Assembly: GCA_021108005.1 (NCBI GenBank)
Contig: JAIORS010000026.1
Location: 1-46,122, forward strand
From: Candidatus Aegiribacteria sp.
GTDB taxonomy: Bacteria > Fermentibacterota > Fermentibacteria > Fermentibacterales > JCC-6
Reading direction: 5' to 3'
Length of the DNA stretch: 46,122 nucleotides
Shown: in pieces, positions 25,601 through 33,497 of the stretch
How the letters are laid out: each line of letters begins with the position of its first letter
How positions within the stretch are numbered: position 1 is the first letter of the stretch
Program-made: the position numbers and the translations under genes
The notes under the pieces: generated by a model
The model's input: the letters and a program-made list of their open reading frames with translations, nothing else
Databases searched by the model: none
Told to the model about the DNA's origin: nothing

Positions 25601-26472
25601 ATACCGGTTCTTATCTGAAAGTTTCCCTGGTTTGATAGAAGACTGTTTATCTCCAGGCTTGCCTGAACTGCGTGAAGCAGATCATTTCCGTAGGAGCAAG
25701 GCGCTCCAAAAAGCAGGAATATCCTGCTTCCTCCAACAAGGATGTTGTCTACCATTTGAACAACACCTCTGTATTTTTGTGCGATATTCAGGATTTCAAG
25801 GTAGAGTTTCTGGATCTGGCTGCGGGGAGGTGCTTTCTTATCGTAACCTGAGAAGTTGACGAATACAGCTGTTACTGATCGATGCTCACCCTGAAGATTT
25901 CCGGTGTCAGGTGAGTAGAACGAGCTGTCCTGGTAATCAGGAGAGATGAAATCATCGAGTAAAACATGTGCCCCTGATCGAACAACAACCGTCTCTCCCT
26001 TTGCCGCGTTATCCTCGGCTACAGCTATCTTTTCAATAATATCACCTGCAAGGAAAATGCGGGCGCTCTTGCGGTTCCCTATGATAAATTCAGCCCACGA
26101 TCCGTACCCAAGAACTATTTTAATACTAAGTCCGCACATCCCGGAGCTGGTCTTCAGCTTCCTGAAGTTTTTCATTTCGCGCATCATTAAATTCGCGCAC
26201 ATGGATGAATCTTCTCCGGGTTGAAAACGCACAAGGATGGAATCTCCCGCGGAGGAGATGACAATACCCCCGTGTTTCCTTACGATTTCATACATCGCAC
26301 GGAAGTAACCGTTAAGAATCTCCGTAAGATTTTCAGTGCCCTTCTTGCCTTGAAGTGACAGTACCTCAGTCAGTTCAGTGAAACCTGATATATCGGCAAG
26401 CAACAGCGAACCGTTGTAAAGATGCTTTCCATGTTTTATCAGAGCTATATCTTCTGGAATGAATGGATTCAA
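22609..26472 (-). CDS. Soluble-adenylyl-cyclase-like protein: tandem class III cyclase domains, AAA-type NTPase, TPR array
   Basis: 1287 residues, cytoplasmic. Order: cyclase domain C1 (about 20-165), cyclase domain C2 (about 198-340), NTPase of the AAA_16/STAND type with P-loop GDAGIGKT (405-412), and a TPR region (about 760-1260). C1 keeps both metal Asps (LLADISGFT Asp27; SSAGDSIL Asp77) but has no transition-state Asn/Arg pair. C2 has lost both metal Asps (VFVNFSGYD Asn206; GGSRIF Ser249) but keeps VVNTAAR (Asn317, Arg321). One composite active site can therefore form, as in mammalian sAC (ADCY10), which has the same C1-C2-NTPase-TPR order. TTG start with GAGGA 9 bases ahead. ATP versus GTP preference cannot be read. 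Confidence 0.9.
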   Translation of the reverse strand: MNPFIPEDIALIKHGKHLYNGSLLLADISGFTELTEVLSLQGKKGTENLTEILNGYFRAMYEIVRKHGGIVISSAGDSILVRFQPGEDSSMCANLMMREMKNFRKLKTSSGMCGLSIKIVLGYGSWAEFIIGNRKSARIFLAGDIIEKIAVAEDNAAKGETVVVRSGAHVLLDDFISPDYQDSSFYSPDTGNLQGEHRSVTAVFVNFSGYDKKAPPRSQIQKLYLEILNIAQKYRGVVQMVDNILVGGSRIFLLFGAPCSYGNDLLHAVQASLEINSLLSNQGNFQIRTGIDEGYAFAGVIGNSWCRQYTVIGDVVNTAARLADSSGPGDIAVSERVYRMSSNHFEYEFMDSIMLKGKEGSVRRYFPVARRTDSCDRYPFVGREKELSKISSTIIKGKSVIEIEGDAGIGKTSLLKKLSERMKEKDYCVLHGTSHEHGETNDLFASLIGNLSGMLDNDSPEIRRKKLQNLVHELDDSGGSLSKREVFLGKMLFSLSYPDSDYDTLPPKLRKENLLDGICEMIKSHRKPVCVILEDTHNASDEDIEAVEYIIRQLLEYTDGNVSFVLSKRPEERELLAEDEFPVHRMLLKGLGYNATNKLMIDILNGISLEQEIENLILERANGNPFYLMQFLLYIIEEKLILMKDNTWVRTSLYSDDKLPGNIFSMVMARIDRLEIQAKECLRIGSVAGFRFEEEIVRTVLRRDVHDSLMDCTGAGLMYQSELKELEFVFSHTLIKDVSYDSILRKRRKKIHGAIGLILEELHPDQLEALCSILAYHFRTAEEWDKALKYSFMAGERAWSEYRNLNAIRHFQDAVHIIENHPDHKPDQFVECCRYIGKINDRIGKYDKALEYYSQAMESSDEIGMKVDISVAIAEIHYTRGDVDRSMKLLDNSEEMLLQNPGRHNVLFTRIECFRAWAYCVLGNNDLAMKKALKAVNLAENMHGYGEAEHAHQRGFSYNTIATVHWANGDYTEAREYYLKALDIALEHKMKREMAVTYGNIGLVSNKLGEYAEAIDSYNKQLVISNEIGDKLLCMSSSGNMSNVYSSTGWIEKALESAERYRLQAEELPALHDILLAHYQLGVLNLAMGRSEKARKLGNTALERSRKSSFEREEASSLMLLALVSIEEEDEETAKGTLREAEELARKVNAKSLLLAVLLILADIHLKNGNSDGIMEIIEETEYLVEEMGLTAGRAIIHRLSGMRFFSLEQFKKGSMEFGNAIEIFENYGMKPALADTLMTFYSMFNLRKNISPEDAEKRDNCRMKAMNLEKEMRISVDRRSALLQII

Positions 26473-26627
26473 TTTGCAATTCCTCGGTTAATACCCAGAT
26501 ATCAATTTTGAATACTGGAAATGTGGTCTGCCGGCTCTAATTGAAACCGGAATATTCATCCATTGCGGAACTGCCTAATAATAATAAATTATATTGCAGT
26601 TGTTACAAGGTATGGAAGGAAAATAAT

Positions 26628-27251
26628 ATGGCTGACAGAAAAGTGTCCGAGAGAACGATAAGGCGTTTAAGCCATTATGCCCGTTGTCTGCGCGATGCCA
26701 GGTCAAGGGGGGATAGCACGGTTACATCCAGTTACTTATCCAGGCAATGCGGCATTTCTTCTGCAGCGGTAAGAAAGGATTTAACCGTTTTCGGAGAATT
26801 CGGAAAGCAGGGCTCAGGTTACGATGTGGATGATCTTCTGGCACAGATTGAAAGAATCCTGGGAACTTGTGATTCGCCTTCAATAATAATCATCGGTGCC
26901 GGTAATATTGGCAGAGCACTGCTTGAATCCGGCCTGGAGTGTACGGGAGGATACTCCTACTCGGCTATTTTCGACATAGATCCTGATCTGGTTGGTACGC
27001 GATGTGCGGGGCATATAATAAAACCCATTGATGATATCCGTAGTACGGTATCAGGTTACGAGCACTTTATCGCGGTAATAGCGGTTACAACGGGAGAAGG
27101 ACAGAAGGTTGTTAACAGGCTTGCAAAGGCAGGATGCCGGGCTATGCTGAGTTTCAATCTGGAACCGCTCGAATTGCCGGAAGGAGTTGAGCTGCGCTAT
27201 ATGGAGATGTCCACCGAACTGGATATGCTTACCCATTCCATGAAGACGTAG
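26628..27251 (+). CDS. rex: Redox-sensing transcriptional repressor Rex
   Basis: 207 residues from ATG 26628 (GGAAGGA 7 bases ahead; the longer frame from 26541 is not needed). N-terminal winged helix (SERTIRRLSHYARCLRD, SYLSRQCGISSAAVRKDL), Rossmann NADH domain with GAGNIG (90-95), and the C-terminal domain-swap helix. Binds NADH/NAD+ and represses fermentative or anaerobic energy genes at low NADH. Family recognition is secure. I found no full Rex operator (TTGTGAA-type palindrome) in the divergent gap. Confidence 0.95.
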   Translation: MADRKVSERTIRRLSHYARCLRDARSRGDSTVTSSYLSRQCGISSAAVRKDLTVFGEFGKQGSGYDVDDLLAQIERILGTCDSPSIIIIGAGNIGRALLESGLECTGGYSYSAIFDIDPDLVGTRCAGHIIKPIDDIRSTVSGYEHFIAVIAVTTGEGQKVVNRLAKAGCRAMLSFNLEPLELPEGVELRYMEMSTELDMLTHSMKT

Positions 27252-27301
27252 CCACTTTTCCTCGGTTAATAATCTGTTATCTTCAAACCGGAGGAAATAC
27301 A

Positions 27302-27826
27302 ATGAAGGGGAGATTTCAGCTCTATACCGGAAACGGCAAGGGTAAGACCACAGCAGCGCTTGGGCTTGCGGTAAGAGCCGCATGTGCGAATTTGAATGTA
27401 TACTTCGGGCAGTTCATGAAAGGCCGGGATTACTCGGAACTCTGTCTGCCTGATCGTTTTCCAGGTCTTATCACGATGGAACAATTCGGTACTCCCAGGC
27501 TTATATGCAAGGGGGAGAAACCTTCAGAGGATGATATACGATCCGCCTCAGATGGTCTCAATAAGATAAGATCAGCGATGAAATCCGGTAAATACAGTAT
27601 TGTTATTGCGGATGAACTGAACGTTACTGTTTATATGGGGCTTCTTGATAAGGATGATGTGATGGATTTCATTGATCAGCGGCCGGACGGTGTAGAACTT
27701 GTGCTGACTGGACGCTACGCCCCGGAATGTTTTGTCGAAGCAGCTGACCTGGTAACGGAAATGAGGGAAGTAAAACATTACTACAAAACGGAGAAACTGC
27801 TGGCCCGAAAAGGCATCGAATCCTAG
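27302..27826 (+). CDS. cobO: Corrinoid (cob(I)yrinic acid a,c-diamide) adenosyltransferase
   Basis: 174 residues, CobA/BtuR/CobO type. P-loop GNGKGKTTAALGLAVRAA, then VYFGQFMKGRDYSE, and the usual short GIE tail. Adds the 5'-deoxyadenosyl group to reduced corrinoid to make coenzyme B12. GGAGGAAAT RBS 6-7 bases ahead; 50 bases after rex. The TAG stop overlaps the first bases (AGGGTC) of the repeat, so the insertion lies at the end of the gene. Confidence 0.95.
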   Translation: MKGRFQLYTGNGKGKTTAALGLAVRAACANLNVYFGQFMKGRDYSELCLPDRFPGLITMEQFGTPRLICKGEKPSEDDIRSASDGLNKIRSAMKSGKYSIVIADELNVTVYMGLLDKDDVMDFIDQRPDGVELVLTGRYAPECFVEAADLVTEMREVKHYYKTEKLLARKGIES

Positions 27827-27888
27827 GGTCAGGTCTTGCATCCATGCATTATATACTATTTAATTACACTATTAGATATATAACATAG
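27825..27888 (+). repeat. REP-like element copy B (AGGGTCAGGTCTTGCATCC family)
   Basis: Same 19-base head as copy A (22535), ATGCATTATATACTATTTAA, and an A+T-rich tail ending near the RBS of the next gene. The TAG of cobO is made jointly by the gene's T and the element's AG. Confidence 0.8.
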
Positions 27889-27901
27889 TAAGGAGAATGA
27901 A

Positions 27902-28465
27902 ATGAAAACTGCTGTTATAATCCTGGCTTTGTTTACCACCTTCGCTGTCGCATCTGAAAGAAGTGATCTTGAAGTATCTTTCGGTGGTGGTGTCTGGATG
28001 CCATCTCTGTTCGATTCAGATGCCAACCTTACTCCTGGACTCGCAATAGTTGCTTCACTGCAGATCCCACCATCATTGGGGAATTGCTTCATTATTGAAG
28101 CTGGATACCTTAGCGCAGGTTCTGACAACACTAACTACAGCGGAGTAAGCGGTATCCCCCTTACAGTAGGGTACAGAATGTATCCCTTCTTCAGAAGATA
28201 CGCAGGTCCTCGTGGAATTGAACCACTTCTTGGTATATATGGCGGAGGAATGCTTTTATGGGACAGTCCTGAAGGCAGCAACGATAAAACGAGTACCGGA
28301 GCCGGTATAATCGGAGTTGAACTTGGCGCAAGAGTACATGTAGGAGAATCAACTTCCATTGATCTTGTCGTGACTCCGGAATGGGTGCCGGCAGGTTCCG
28401 CGCTGGCTGGAGAAACAGGTAAGGACCTTTCCGGCCTTGAAGTAACCGTATCTGTATCGTTCTGA
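27902..28465 (+). CDS. Predicted outer-membrane beta-barrel protein
   Basis: 187 residues. Signal peptide (TAVIILALFTTFAVASE, cleavage near 18). The mature part alternates short beta strands with Gly/Asn turns (EVSFGGGVWMPSL, ...LTVGYRMYPFF, LLGIYGGGMLLW, VELGARVHVG) and ends ...LEVTVSVSF with the terminal Phe typical of OMP assembly signals. Resembles small OmpW/OMP_b-brl 8-strand barrels. AGGAG RBS 6 bases ahead. Function unknown; convergent with rlmN. Confidence 0.8.
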   Translation: MKTAVIILALFTTFAVASERSDLEVSFGGGVWMPSLFDSDANLTPGLAIVASLQIPPSLGNCFIIEAGYLSAGSDNTNYSGVSGIPLTVGYRMYPFFRRYAGPRGIEPLLGIYGGGMLLWDSPEGSNDKTSTGAGIIGVELGARVHVGESTSIDLVVTPEWVPAGSALAGETGKDLSGLEVTVSVSF

Positions 28466-28473
28466 ACGTACAA

Positions 28474-29541
28474 TTACGAATCAGAACAGGAACAAGAAGT
28501 ACGATGCGCTTCCGGGCCAAGCTGGCCGCAGGCAGCGGCAATGTCACTTCCCCTTGAGCGCCTCAGTGTAACCGCCTGGCATCTGGGGTAAAGGTAATGC
28601 ATGAATCGGTTCACCGATTCATCATTGGGCCTCCTGTATGGAACACCTTCAATCGGATTGTAGACGAGTAGATTTATCTTGCATTCAATATCAGCGACGA
28701 ATTCTACTAGGGCATCAGCCTCAGGGATTGTATCGTTAATGCCTGCAATAAGGCAATATTCCAGCGTTATCCTTCGACCTTTCAAATTGCAATAATCCAG
28801 TAGATCTCGCTTAATCATTGAAAGCGGTAGAGCTTTTGATACAGGTACAAGCTTCAATCTGGTACTTTCCACAGCACTGTGAAGAGAAACCGCAAGCCCA
28901 TACTGGGCATCCAGTTGTGCCAGTTTTGCGATACCGCCGGGTATTCCCACTGTTGACACGGTTATTTTTCTGGCGCCGATACAAATACCCCTGTCATCGG
29001 TCATTATGGATAGAGCATCGCTGACAGCCGGGAAATTGTCCATAGGTTCCCCCATTCCCATTAAAACAACGTTGCTTATTCGCGAATGGGTTCTGTTCTG
29101 CAAACCGTACAGTTGAGCCACTATTTCATCGGTTCGAAGGTTACGTCTGAATCCTCCTCTCCCCGTTTGACAGAACTTACAGCCGCATTTGCAGCCTGCC
29201 TGGGTCGATATACATGCTGTCAATCTCGGCGGGTCCGGGATAAGAACTGATTCTATCACCTCTCCGTCTTTCAGGAGAAAGGAATGCTTTGCAGTTCCAT
29301 CATCTGCAGTAATAGTATTGACGGTCTCAAGGGCTGTTATCTCACCGGTTCGGTCAAGCTCGTTTCTGGCAGCCAGAGAAATGTCGGTCATCTGATGAAA
29401 TGAATTGATCCTTTTCAGGTGTATCCAGGAGAAGAGCTGTTGCGCCCTGTACGGTTTCATACGCAGGTTAACTGTTACCCATTTTTTCAGATCATTATAT
29501 ATAAGACCGGTTACCTGTTCTTTTTTTGAATCGTTGCTCAT
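28474..29541 (-). CDS. rlmN: 23S rRNA (A2503-C2)/tRNA (A37-C2) methyltransferase
   Basis: Radical SAM methyltransferase. 355 residues from ATG 29541, normal for RlmN. Seen: QAGCKCGCKFCQTG (CxxxCxxC), VVLMGMGEPMDNF, KITVSTVGIPGGI, GRRITLEYCLIAGIND and the C-terminal LRRSRGSDIAAACGQL with the methyl-carrying Cys. The frame stays open to 30006 but the extra 155 residues run antisense through mtnP and are not family-like. ATG 29572 (MVEGKACT) is a second plausible start. Confidence 0.93.
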   Translation of the reverse strand: MSNDSKKEQVTGLIYNDLKKWVTVNLRMKPYRAQQLFSWIHLKRINSFHQMTDISLAARNELDRTGEITALETVNTITADDGTAKHSFLLKDGEVIESVLIPDPPRLTACISTQAGCKCGCKFCQTGRGGFRRNLRTDEIVAQLYGLQNRTHSRISNVVLMGMGEPMDNFPAVSDALSIMTDDRGICIGARKITVSTVGIPGGIAKLAQLDAQYGLAVSLHSAVESTRLKLVPVSKALPLSMIKRDLLDYCNLKGRRITLEYCLIAGINDTIPEADALVEFVADIECKINLLVYNPIEGVPYRRPNDESVNRFMHYLYPRCQAVTLRRSRGSDIAAACGQLGPEAHRTSCSCSDS

Positions 29542-29628
29542 GAGTGTGCAGGCTTTCCCTTCGACCATTGTTGATAGAGTATATATATAACATATGGAAT
29601 TTGCATTTGAATTATTGAGAGGATAATT

Positions 29629-30495
29629 ATGGAAAATCGTATTGGTATTATCGGAGGATCGGGAGTCTATTCTTTTGAGGGAGTTAGAATAGAGCAGCAG
29701 TTGAATACTGAAACTCCTTTTGGAAAACCTTCCGCTCCGCTTCTTCTGGCTGATTATAAGGATATCCCGTTGGTGTTTCTGCCACGTCATGGAGAGGGAC
29801 ATACCCTTTTGCCTTCCGAGGTTCCATATGCAGCTAACATATACGCACTGAAGCATGTAGGAGTCCGGCAGCTTATATCCATTTCTGCGGTGGGCAGCCT
29901 TCAAAATGAGTATCACCCGAGACATTTTGTCATTCCCGATCAGATTTACGATCGTACCAAGGGTATAAGAAGATCCACCTATTTCGGTGGAGGAATGGCT
30001 GGTCACGTTGGATTCGGTTCACCATTCTGCAGGGACCTTTCAGATATACTGTTCAAAGCGGCCGAAGACGCTGATGCTGTAGTTCATAATGGTGGTACAC
30101 TGGTTTGCATGGAAGGTCCCGCTTTCTCAACAAGGGCTGAGAGCGAAGTATACCGCAGGCAAGGTCATGCGGTTATTGGAATGACGACTATTCCAGAGGC
30201 AAAGCTTGCAAGAGAAGCAGGTATATGTTATGCAACTATATGCATGGTAACGGATTACGATGTATGGCATGAAACAGAAGAAGACGTTTCTGTAGAAGCG
30301 GTAATAGCAAATGTCAGAGTAAATACTGTCCGTGCCAGGAAGACGATTGAAAATGCTCTGCAGGCGATTGATATCAATAAGACTGATTGTTCCTGCTATG
30401 GTGGAAAGAGCGCAATTAAGGAAGCAATCATGACTGCTCCGGAACACCGAAGCTACCTGGCGAAGGAGCATCTGAAGGTTATTCTCGAAAGATAA
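29629..30495 (+). CDS. mtnP: S-methyl-5'-thioadenosine phosphorylase
   Basis: 288 residues, PNP/MTAP family: phosphorolysis of MTA to adenine and methylthioribose-1-phosphate in methionine salvage. Seen: IGIIGGSGVYSFEG, LPRHGEGHTLLPSEV (phosphate site), ISAVGSL, CMEGPAFSTRAES, VIGMTTIPEAKLAREA and CYATICMVTDYDVW. Some members also use inosine-type substrates. ATG preceded by GAGAGGATAATT. Followed after 8 bases by thiL. Confidence 0.94.
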   Translation: MENRIGIIGGSGVYSFEGVRIEQQLNTETPFGKPSAPLLLADYKDIPLVFLPRHGEGHTLLPSEVPYAANIYALKHVGVRQLISISAVGSLQNEYHPRHFVIPDQIYDRTKGIRRSTYFGGGMAGHVGFGSPFCRDLSDILFKAAEDADAVVHNGGTLVCMEGPAFSTRAESEVYRRQGHAVIGMTTIPEAKLAREAGICYATICMVTDYDVWHETEEDVSVEAVIANVRVNTVRARKTIENALQAIDINKTDCSCYGGKSAIKEAIMTAPEHRSYLAKEHLKVILER

Positions 30496-30503
30496 TTTAT
30501 TCA

Positions 30504-31466
30504 ATGAAACAGCTTATTTCAGAGATAGGGGAAAGAGGGCTGATAAGGAGACTCAGGAAAATATTTCCCCAGCTTTCCTTTATTGGAGATGACAGTGCTG
30601 TGTTGTCAGAAATTCGTTGTCCTGTTGTTACCACTGACAGTTTTTTTGAAGGTACCCATTTTTATCGATGGTGGGCCCCTCCACGTATACTTGGAAGACG
30701 GTTGCTTGAAGCCGCATTGTCAGACATAGCGGCAATGGGGGCAAGAGCCAGGTGGGTCTTTGCCGCTTTGGCCCTTGACCCGGGAATGAAAATAAATTGG
30801 ATAGAGGATTTCTATAGAGGATTGACCGAGCGTGATGATATTATTATCGCGGGTGGGGAGACGGTGAGGGGAGAGCGCATGGGAATTACACTCACGATAA
30901 TTGGTGAGGGAGAAGAACCAGAAACTCTCCTTAGAAGATATTCCCTTCTTCCTGGTGATAATCTATGGGTAAGCGGCTTAATCGGCCGTGCGCTTGATGC
31001 GCCCTTATTACTGGAAGAAATTGGTGGATTTGAAGGTGATGATCTAAACCCCCGAAGGAAAATCATCTCCGATGCAGAACTGGTTCAGCTCAGGGATTTT
31101 CTGCAGCCGAGAGCGGAGCTGGAACTTGGAATTGAACTAAGACAATTGGGAGTTAGGTGCGCAATAGACATTTCTGATGGGCTTATTTCTGAAGCAGAAC
31201 ACCTTTCTCGCGAAAGCGGAGTTAATGCAATACTTGATATAAGTGAGTCCATGTTCTACGATTCTGTGAAGGAAAGACCACTGGCTGCGTCTGCAGCTGG
31301 AGAAGATTTCAGTTTATTGTTTGGAGCAGCAGACGGGCTTGATTTTTCTTCAAAAGGGTGTTTTTTAGTTGGGCGGGCTGAATCCGGGAAGGGAGAAGTG
31401 TCCGTATTTCTTGATGGAGACAAAGCTAATATCAGTTCAACGGGATACGATCATATGGAGGTTTGA
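30504..31466 (+). CDS. thiL: Thiamine-monophosphate kinase
   Basis: 320 residues, AIR-synthase fold: phosphorylates TMP to TPP with ATP. Seen: IGDDSAVLSE, VTTDSFFEGTHF, LSDIAAMGARARW, GGETVRGERMGITLTIIG, and IDISDGLISEAEHL. TPP is the cofactor of the Kor complex in this window. Part of a run mtnP-thiL-DUF4342. Confidence 0.94.
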   Translation: MKQLISEIGERGLIRRLRKIFPQLSFIGDDSAVLSEIRCPVVTTDSFFEGTHFYRWWAPPRILGRRLLEAALSDIAAMGARARWVFAALALDPGMKINWIEDFYRGLTERDDIIIAGGETVRGERMGITLTIIGEGEEPETLLRRYSLLPGDNLWVSGLIGRALDAPLLLEEIGGFEGDDLNPRRKIISDAELVQLRDFLQPRAELELGIELRQLGVRCAIDISDGLISEAEHLSRESGVNAILDISESMFYDSVKERPLAASAAGEDFSLLFGAADGLDFSSKGCFLVGRAESGKGEVSVFLDGDKANISSTGYDHMEV

Positions 31467-31469
31467 CAA

Positions 31470-31727
31470 ATGACTGATTCATCTGAATCAAAAGAATTCA
31501 AGGTTTCCGGCAGCGATCTTCTTGAAAAAATGAAGGAACTTGTTCACCAGGGAAACGTAAGGCACATACTCATTAAGAATGAAGCCGGTAAAACGCTGAT
31601 AGAGATTCCCCTGACAATGGGAATTCTCGGAGTTGCGCTTATCCCGGCCTATGCCGCAGTCGCTGCAATCGCAGCGCTTGCTGTGAAATGTACTATTGAA
31701 GTAAAAACTTCAAAAGATCCGGACTGA
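31470..31727 (+). CDS. DUF4342 protein
   Basis: 85 residues. N-terminal segment VSGSDLLEKMKELVHQGNVR (UBA-like helix), strand IKNEAGKTLIEIPLT, and a C-terminal hydrophobic hairpin (ILGVALIPAYAAVAAIAALAV) ending in a basic/acidic tail. Layout and wording match DUF4342. Starts 3 bases after thiL. Function unknown. Confidence 0.85.
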   Translation: MTDSSESKEFKVSGSDLLEKMKELVHQGNVRHILIKNEAGKTLIEIPLTMGILGVALIPAYAAVAAIAALAVKCTIEVKTSKDPD

Positions 31728-31897
31728 ATGCTAATACCTCAATAATCGGTTCTACAGAATTCTCGGATAGAATCTGAAATACTCAGTAGTTCCGATCCTG
31801 TACAGTTTCCGAGAAGGGCAGCTTCATTCACTATTTCATTCCCAACGAGTATCGGTTATTGTATTGGCATCATAACAAGAATGCAGGAGGTACATCT

Positions 31898-33403
31898 TTG
31901 AACGCCCAGATGATAATACATGGTATTCAGGCAATTGTTCTGGGTTTATCTGTTGGCCTCATTCTCCTGATTATCCGGAAGCATGCTCCCGGCAGCAAAT
32001 TGAAACTGTGGGTACTTCTTGCTGGAATCGCTGGCGCAGCATATCTTGTAATGAAAATGTTCGGTGTTCCAGGGGAATCCACATTCTCAAAGATGGCCCT
32101 TGCGGCCACCATCATGCTTTCTTCGAACATCATGCTGCAGATTCTGAACCTGCTGTTATGGGACTATCTTTTAAAAAAACAGGTTGATGTTCATATTCCA
32201 AGGCTTGTAATAGATATCATCAATTTCATAGTACTTGCGATTGTGGCTGTTGCCCTTCTGAACGGAATATTCGGAGTTAAACTTACAGCGTTCCTTGTAA
32301 CATCCACTGTGCTTTCGGCAGTAATCGGTCTTTCTCTTCAGGATATTCTGGGCAACCTCTTTGCCGGGCTGGCTCTTCAGATGGAACGGCCCTACAAACT
32401 TGGTGAATGGATAAATGTTGGTGATGAAGAGGGGGTTGTTGTCCAGATGAACTGGAGAACACTCAGCATTCGAACAAGATCCGGTGACCATGTAATAATT
32501 CCGAACGCAACGGTATCCAAGGATATCGTAACGAATTACTCCCGTCCCGACAGGAATCATATGTGCCGGATATCGGTTGGAATGGCTTATGCCGATCAAC
32601 CTGGAAAGATGAAAAGGATAATTATTTCGATTCTGAAAAAAATGGATGGAGTTCTTGATGCTCCATCACCAAGGGTATTCCTCAGTAAATTCGATGATTA
32701 CTCCATTATTTATGATGTCAGGTTCTGGATAAGTGAATATCACAGGAGGCCGGAGTTAGAGAACGCAGTGAGAACTCGAATCTGGTACGGTTTAAAGCGT
32801 AACGGCCTGACTATCCCGTTCCCCATAAGAGATGTGACAATCAGGGAGGTATCTGCCGAACAGGAGGACAGGGTAAACGAGAATATGAAACAGGATGTTA
32901 TCCGTGAACTCAGGAACATCGAACTGTTCAAACCACTGTCTTACGATCAGATAGATGAGCTTGCTGCAAATTCATCAAAACTACTGTTCTCCAAAGGGGA
33001 ACTCCTGGTTCAGCAGGGGGATTCCGGTGACTCCCTTTTCATTATTTCGGACGGTGAAGTGGAGATATCCGTTTCTGACAGCACTGGAAGAAGAACCCAT
33101 CTGGTTGATCTTCACAGGGGAGACTACTTTGGTGAAATGAGTCTTCTTACAGGTGAGCCGCGTTCTGCTTCTGTTACCGCTATTTGTGAAACTGAAGTGA
33201 TAGTCGTTGAGAAGAGTGGAATGGCTGAATTACTGGAGCAGGAATCTTCGATTCTTGAACCTCTTTCCGCCATGCTTGAGAAGAGAATGGAAGACCTTTC
33301 AGGAAGAGTAACAAAACAGACGGGAAAGAAAAAGAGCGTGGAACAGCCTGACAGAAAGGAGCACCTGATTGGTAGAATCAGGGATTTCTTCGGCATAGGA
33401 TAA
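31898..33403 (+). CDS. MscS-family channel with C-terminal cyclic-nucleotide-binding domain (bCNG-like)
   Basis: 501 residues from TTG 31898: AGGAGG lies 7 bases ahead, whereas the frame's earlier start (31859) has no RBS. Four or so TM helices; the pore/MscS signature LLSAVIGLSLQDILGNLFAG-like segment is at about residues 137-157 (wording TVLSAVIGLSLQDILGNLF). Beta domain GEWINVGDEEGVVVQMNWRT; C-terminal CRP-type cNMP domain about 345-465 with the phosphate-binding cassette FGEMSLLTGEPRSASV (Glu and Arg ligands present). Members of this subfamily open on cAMP and conduct weakly mechanosensitively. The TAA stop abuts a palindromic repeat. Confidence 0.92.
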   Translation: MNAQMIIHGIQAIVLGLSVGLILLIIRKHAPGSKLKLWVLLAGIAGAAYLVMKMFGVPGESTFSKMALAATIMLSSNIMLQILNLLLWDYLLKKQVDVHIPRLVIDIINFIVLAIVAVALLNGIFGVKLTAFLVTSTVLSAVIGLSLQDILGNLFAGLALQMERPYKLGEWINVGDEEGVVVQMNWRTLSIRTRSGDHVIIPNATVSKDIVTNYSRPDRNHMCRISVGMAYADQPGKMKRIIISILKKMDGVLDAPSPRVFLSKFDDYSIIYDVRFWISEYHRRPELENAVRTRIWYGLKRNGLTIPFPIRDVTIREVSAEQEDRVNENMKQDVIRELRNIELFKPLSYDQIDELAANSSKLLFSKGELLVQQGDSGDSLFIISDGEVEISVSDSTGRRTHLVDLHRGDYFGEMSLLTGEPRSASVTAICETEVIVVEKSGMAELLEQESSILEPLSAMLEKRMEDLSGRVTKQTGKKKSVEQPDRKEHLIGRIRDFFGIG

Positions 33404-33404
33404 T

Positions 33405-33496
33405 AAGGGACGGAGGGAATTTATTTGAATATGCTATATAAAAATAGTATTATGTCATAATATTCGCTATTTTGAAATAAATTCCCTCCGTCCCTA
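33405..33496. repeat. 92-bp palindromic MITE/REP-like element (AGGGACGGAGGGAATTTATTT family)
   Basis: Perfect 21-bp terminal inverted repeat: 33406-33426 with 33475-33495. The A+T-rich interior holds a further small palindrome (TATTATG-T-CATAATA near 33448-33462). The whole gap between two convergent genes is this element; each gene's TAA stop lies 1-2 bases from an element end. No T-run, so its role as terminator is uncertain although the stem is strong. Confidence 0.85.
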
Positions 33497-33497
33497 T

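Noticed and set aside
26541-26627. Longer Rex protein starting at 26541
   Set aside because: A strong RBS precedes ATG 26628 and the Rex domain starts right there.
26473-26627. Rex operator in the rex/cyclase divergent gap
   Set aside because: Only a partial TTGTTACAAG-like match; no full palindrome of the known Rex consensus.
29542-30006. N-terminal 155-residue extension of RlmN
   Set aside because: Runs antisense to the start of mtnP and beyond; RlmN proteins are about 350 residues and alignable from the 29541 start.
33405-33496. Simple bidirectional terminator
   Set aside because: The stem is strong but there is no T-run on either side, and the terminal inverted repeats with an A+T-rich interior fit a MITE/REP-like element better; a termination side effect remains possible.
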